DNA from: Planctomycetales bacterium
Lineage (GTDB): Bacteria > Planctomycetota > UBA11346
Assembly (NCBI GenBank): GCA_025362255.1
Contig: JANYGY010000130.1
Span: forward strand, 1-17,531
Direction: 5' to 3'
Length of the DNA stretch: 17,531 bases
Within the stretch, counting starts at the first letter, position 1. Every line of letters begins with the position of its first letter. The position numbers were made by a program, and so were the translations under genes. A model generated the notes under the pieces. It did no database searches, had not been told where the DNA came from, and was given only the letters and a program-made list of their open reading frames with translations. Below are positions 15,497-17,531 of this stretch, one piece after another.

Positions 15497-16252
15497 ATGC
15501 TGACGATCATCGCCGGCGCGACCTTCCGCGAAGCCGTGCGCTCGCGTACTTTTCTTCTGCTCATCGTGATCTACACGGTCGGCGTGCTGCTGTCGCGGAT
15601 CGTCGGCTGGATCAGTTCGACCGATGGCGATCTGGTGACTACCGACTTGGTCTTGTCGCTGCAGAGCGTCATCGGCGTCCTGGTCGCGGTGGCCACCGGC
15701 ACCGCCTTGGTCCAATCAGAGATCCAGCAGAAAACGCTTTATACGATCCTCTCGCGGCCAGTGGCGCGCTGGCAATTCGTGGTCGGAAAATTCCTCGGTC
15801 TGGCGGCGGCGCTCGCCCTTGGCCAAGGATTGATGCTCAGCATCGCGCTGGCCTATCTCTGGCTCACCGGCGCCCCGGTGCACGGCTGGCTGATCCTGGC
15901 CGGGATGTTGACGATCGTCGAGGTGTTGGTGATGGCCGCGGTCAGCTTGTGCTGGACCGCGCTGTCGAGCCCGTTGTTGGCGGCGGTCCTCGGGCTGGCC
16001 ACCTATGCCTTGGGCCATGCGGTCGCGGCGTTGCCGGATCTGATCAATCATCTACAAGGCGGGCAGCAGATCCTGGCCTCGACGTTGGCCAGTTTGGTCC
16101 CCAACCTGGGCATGTTCGCCTATCGCAACCAAGCGGCCTATGCGCTGCCGATGTCGTGGTCTGATGCAGGGCTCAGTCTCGGTTACGGCGCATTGTGGAT
16201 CTGCCTGCTCGTCTGCATCACGGTCGGCGTCGTGCGCCGCAAACAGTTGTAG
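15497..16252 (+). CDS. ABC-2 type transporter permease
   Basis: 251 aa, about six transmembrane segments (around 19-36, 56-73, 97-122, 130-152, 158-178, 228-246). A charged start, TFREAVRSRTF (9-19), and the cytoplasmic loop EIQQKTLYTILSRPVARWQFVVGKFLG (75-101) are characteristic of NosY-like ABC-2 permeases: 'ExxxkTl..lLsrPvsR...llGKflg'. It pairs with the ATPase immediately upstream (1-bp gap). A long polar segment with LQGGQQILASTLASLVPNLGMFAYR (186-210) faces the periplasm or the cytoplasm between helices 5 and 6. Likely a homodimer with two ATPase copies. The exported molecule is not evident. The next gene starts 5 bp after this stop. Confidence 0.9.
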   Translation: MLTIIAGATFREAVRSRTFLLLIVIYTVGVLLSRIVGWISSTDGDLVTTDLVLSLQSVIGVLVAVATGTALVQSEIQQKTLYTILSRPVARWQFVVGKFLGLAAALALGQGLMLSIALAYLWLTGAPVHGWLILAGMLTIVEVLVMAAVSLCWTALSSPLLAAVLGLATYALGHAVAALPDLINHLQGGQQILASTLASLVPNLGMFAYRNQAAYALPMSWSDAGLSLGYGALWICLLVCITVGVVRRKQL

Positions 16253-16257
16253 CAGCT

Positions 16258-17418
16258 GTGCGACGTCTCGCTTTTCTCCCCTCTGGAAGACCTGCGGCGA
16301 GCACCCTCGTCGCGGTGATCATCGGCCTGGGGCTGCTGACGTGGAATGGCAGTCGGTTCGTCCACGCCCAGGCGCGCATCCGCACCAAGGACCTGACCTT
16401 CCTGCCGTCGCCGACCACCGCGCGGTTGATGTGCCTGGGCCACGTCAACACCTTCGCCAAATTGCGCTGGATCGACAGCTTTGCGTATTTTGAAAAACAG
16501 CTCGACCTCAAGGATGACACCGTCCTCCGAACTGGCGAAAGTACGTTCGAGCGCCTGTATCGCATGCTGGTGGCGCTCGATCCGAAATTTCTGCCGTATT
16601 ATCAGCACGCCTCATTGAACCTCGGCGGGGTCCTCAGTCGCCATGAGGTCGCCTTGAGCATCCTCGAAGGCGGATTGCTCGATCTGCCGCACGAGACGCA
16701 GTTGTGGCGGATGGTGGCGGCCGAAATGTCGACCACGTACAAGGCGGAAACCGCCAGCATCTCTGCGATGGATGGCTTTCTTGCATCGTGGTACGACGCC
16801 GAGACCACCGACGAAGGCCGCCAGGAAGTGTGGGATTGGAAAAAGGCCATGGGCCAGCGGCGGTACCTCGAATTGGAACAGGTGCCGTACTGGATCGAAC
16901 AACTGCGGCGCGCCCCGGCCAACTCGCCGACGCGTGCCTTCGTCTTGCGCACGCTGCGCGAACAGGTTGCACGCTTCGGCGAAAGCCGGCTTCAACTGCT
17001 GATCGACAGCTACCGCGCGCAGCGCCTGATCGGGCCGGTGATGCTCCCCGACCTGCTGGCGCCTGAGATCGTCGCCCGGGCATTCCCCAAAGGCCTGCCG
17101 GCATTCGGACCCATACAGGCGAACCTCGGAGGCTTCAGCCTGCGGCCCGATCCATTCGGCTTTGCGTACGAACTCGATGACGGCCAGCCGCTCAGTCCGG
17201 GTTGGCAGCAACTGAAGATCGACAAACGTCTCGGTATGCTCTCCGGACGCTTGGTCGAGGTGGCCAAGCGTGACGGCCGTTGGCCGACCACGGTCGCTGA
17301 GGCCGTCGCCGCCGGCGTCGTCCTCGATCCGCTGCCGAAAAACGGCACCTGGGAAATCAACGGCCAAGAAATCGTCGTCCACTGGACACCACCGCCCAAC
17401 CCGCCATGGGAGCCGTGA
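16258..17418 (+). CDS. Membrane-anchored protein with helical-repeat-like region, unknown function
   Basis: 386 aa from the GTG at 16258, five bases after the permease stop; an upstream ATG at 16195 would lie inside the permease. A basic start (VRRLAF) and one transmembrane segment (about 14-28, STLVAVIIGLGLLTW) place the rest in the periplasm. LMCLGHVNTFAKLRWIDSFAYFEKQL (58-82) and LVALDPKFLPYYQHASLNLGGVLSRHEVALSILEGGLL (104-141) look like TPR-type helix pairs with the usual 'LDP.F..yY..a' phrase, and more helical pairs follow to about 255. The C-terminal part (about 318-386) contains RLVEVAKRDGRWPTTVAEAVAAGVVLDPLPKNGTWEI, resembling tails of pilin-like or solenoid proteins with short alpha-beta unit. 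Position suggests an accessory part of the ABC exporter. I do not recognise a named family. Confidence 0.75.
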   Translation: MRRLAFLPSGRPAASTLVAVIIGLGLLTWNGSRFVHAQARIRTKDLTFLPSPTTARLMCLGHVNTFAKLRWIDSFAYFEKQLDLKDDTVLRTGESTFERLYRMLVALDPKFLPYYQHASLNLGGVLSRHEVALSILEGGLLDLPHETQLWRMVAAEMSTTYKAETASISAMDGFLASWYDAETTDEGRQEVWDWKKAMGQRRYLELEQVPYWIEQLRRAPANSPTRAFVLRTLREQVARFGESRLQLLIDSYRAQRLIGPVMLPDLLAPEIVARAFPKGLPAFGPIQANLGGFSLRPDPFGFAYELDDGQPLSPGWQQLKIDKRLGMLSGRLVEVAKRDGRWPTTVAEAVAAGVVLDPLPKNGTWEINGQEIVVHWTPPPNPPWEP

Positions 17419-17455
17419 GATAGGCCCCCTGCCTCCATGCATTTTTCGAAAGTGG

Positions 17456-17474
17456 CATGGGCGGTCCGCCCATG
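17456..17474. repeat. REP-like palindrome, copy 1
   Basis: CATGGGCGGTCCGCCCATG is a 19-bp palindrome (9-bp arms, 1-nt centre), 37 bp past the stop of the last gene. It matches copy 2 in 17 of 19 bases. It could also act as a transcript hairpin, but only a weak T-run (TGTCTTTG) follows. Confidence 0.7.
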
Positions 17475-17511
17475 TGTCTTTGCCTGACGAATTGCGATTT
17501 TTTCACCCGCA

Positions 17512-17530
17512 CATGGGCGAGCCGCCCATG
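17512..17530. repeat. REP-like palindrome, copy 2
   Basis: CATGGGCGAGCCGCCCATG (8-bp arms, 3-nt centre) lies 56 bp from copy 1, centre to centre. A TTTTTT run (17498-17503) separates the copies. The window ends one base later, so more copies may follow. No copy was noticed elsewhere in the window. Confidence 0.7.
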
Positions 17531-17531
17531 C

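Noticed and set aside
17456..17530. CRISPR array
   Set aside because: Only two copies of a 19-bp palindrome with one 37-bp spacer and no cas gene in the window.

Overview
The window is 17.5 kb of gene-dense, high-GC bacterial DNA with long coding runs, short intergenic gaps and Gram-negative-type content (lipoproteins, a YdbH/AsmA-like envelope protein, a GyrB with the long TOPRIM insert). No rRNA, tRNA, transposase, integrase or CRISPR array was found. I cannot assign the phylum from sequence alone. A diderm from the PVC/Planctomycetota neighbourhood would fit, but this is a weak inference.

Layout: (1) 1-177 has no gene and carries short CGCAGAG/CTCTGCG repeats in both orientations. (2) 178-3474, minus strand, is a tightly coupled three-gene unit, transcribed in the order LysM lipoprotein, XPB-like SF2 helicase, Bax1/DUF790-family nuclease. 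The first two genes overlap by 4 bp (GTGA) and the last two by 11 bp. (3) 3568-4404, plus strand, is a SAM-dependent methyltransferase. (4) 4438-13794, minus strand, in transcription order: YdbH/AsmA-like membrane-anchored protein, MoeB-rhodanese sulfur-carrier-activating enzyme, LPP20-like lipoprotein, GyrB, ferredoxin/flavodoxin-NADP reductase and histidyl-tRNA synthetase. Two convincing hairpin terminators separate the LPP20-like gene, gyrB and the reductase. (5) 13875-17418, plus strand, is a DedA membrane protein, an ABC-2 ATPase, its permease and a membrane-anchored helical-repeat-like protein. The last three are nearly abutting and are probably one unit. (6) 17419-17531 holds two near-identical 19-bp palindromes.

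The most interesting locus is the helicase-nuclease pair. XPB-Bax1 is a helicase-nuclease machine known mainly from archaea, where it is linked to DNA repair. Here both partners sit in a bacterial chromosome with overlapping genes, next to housekeeping genes rather than in an obvious defence island, and behind a LysM envelope lipoprotein of unknown relevance. The second theme is the envelope: a YdbH/AsmA-like protein is divergent from a DedA protein, and both families are tied to lipid movement across or between membranes, with an ABC exporter unit downstream of DedA.
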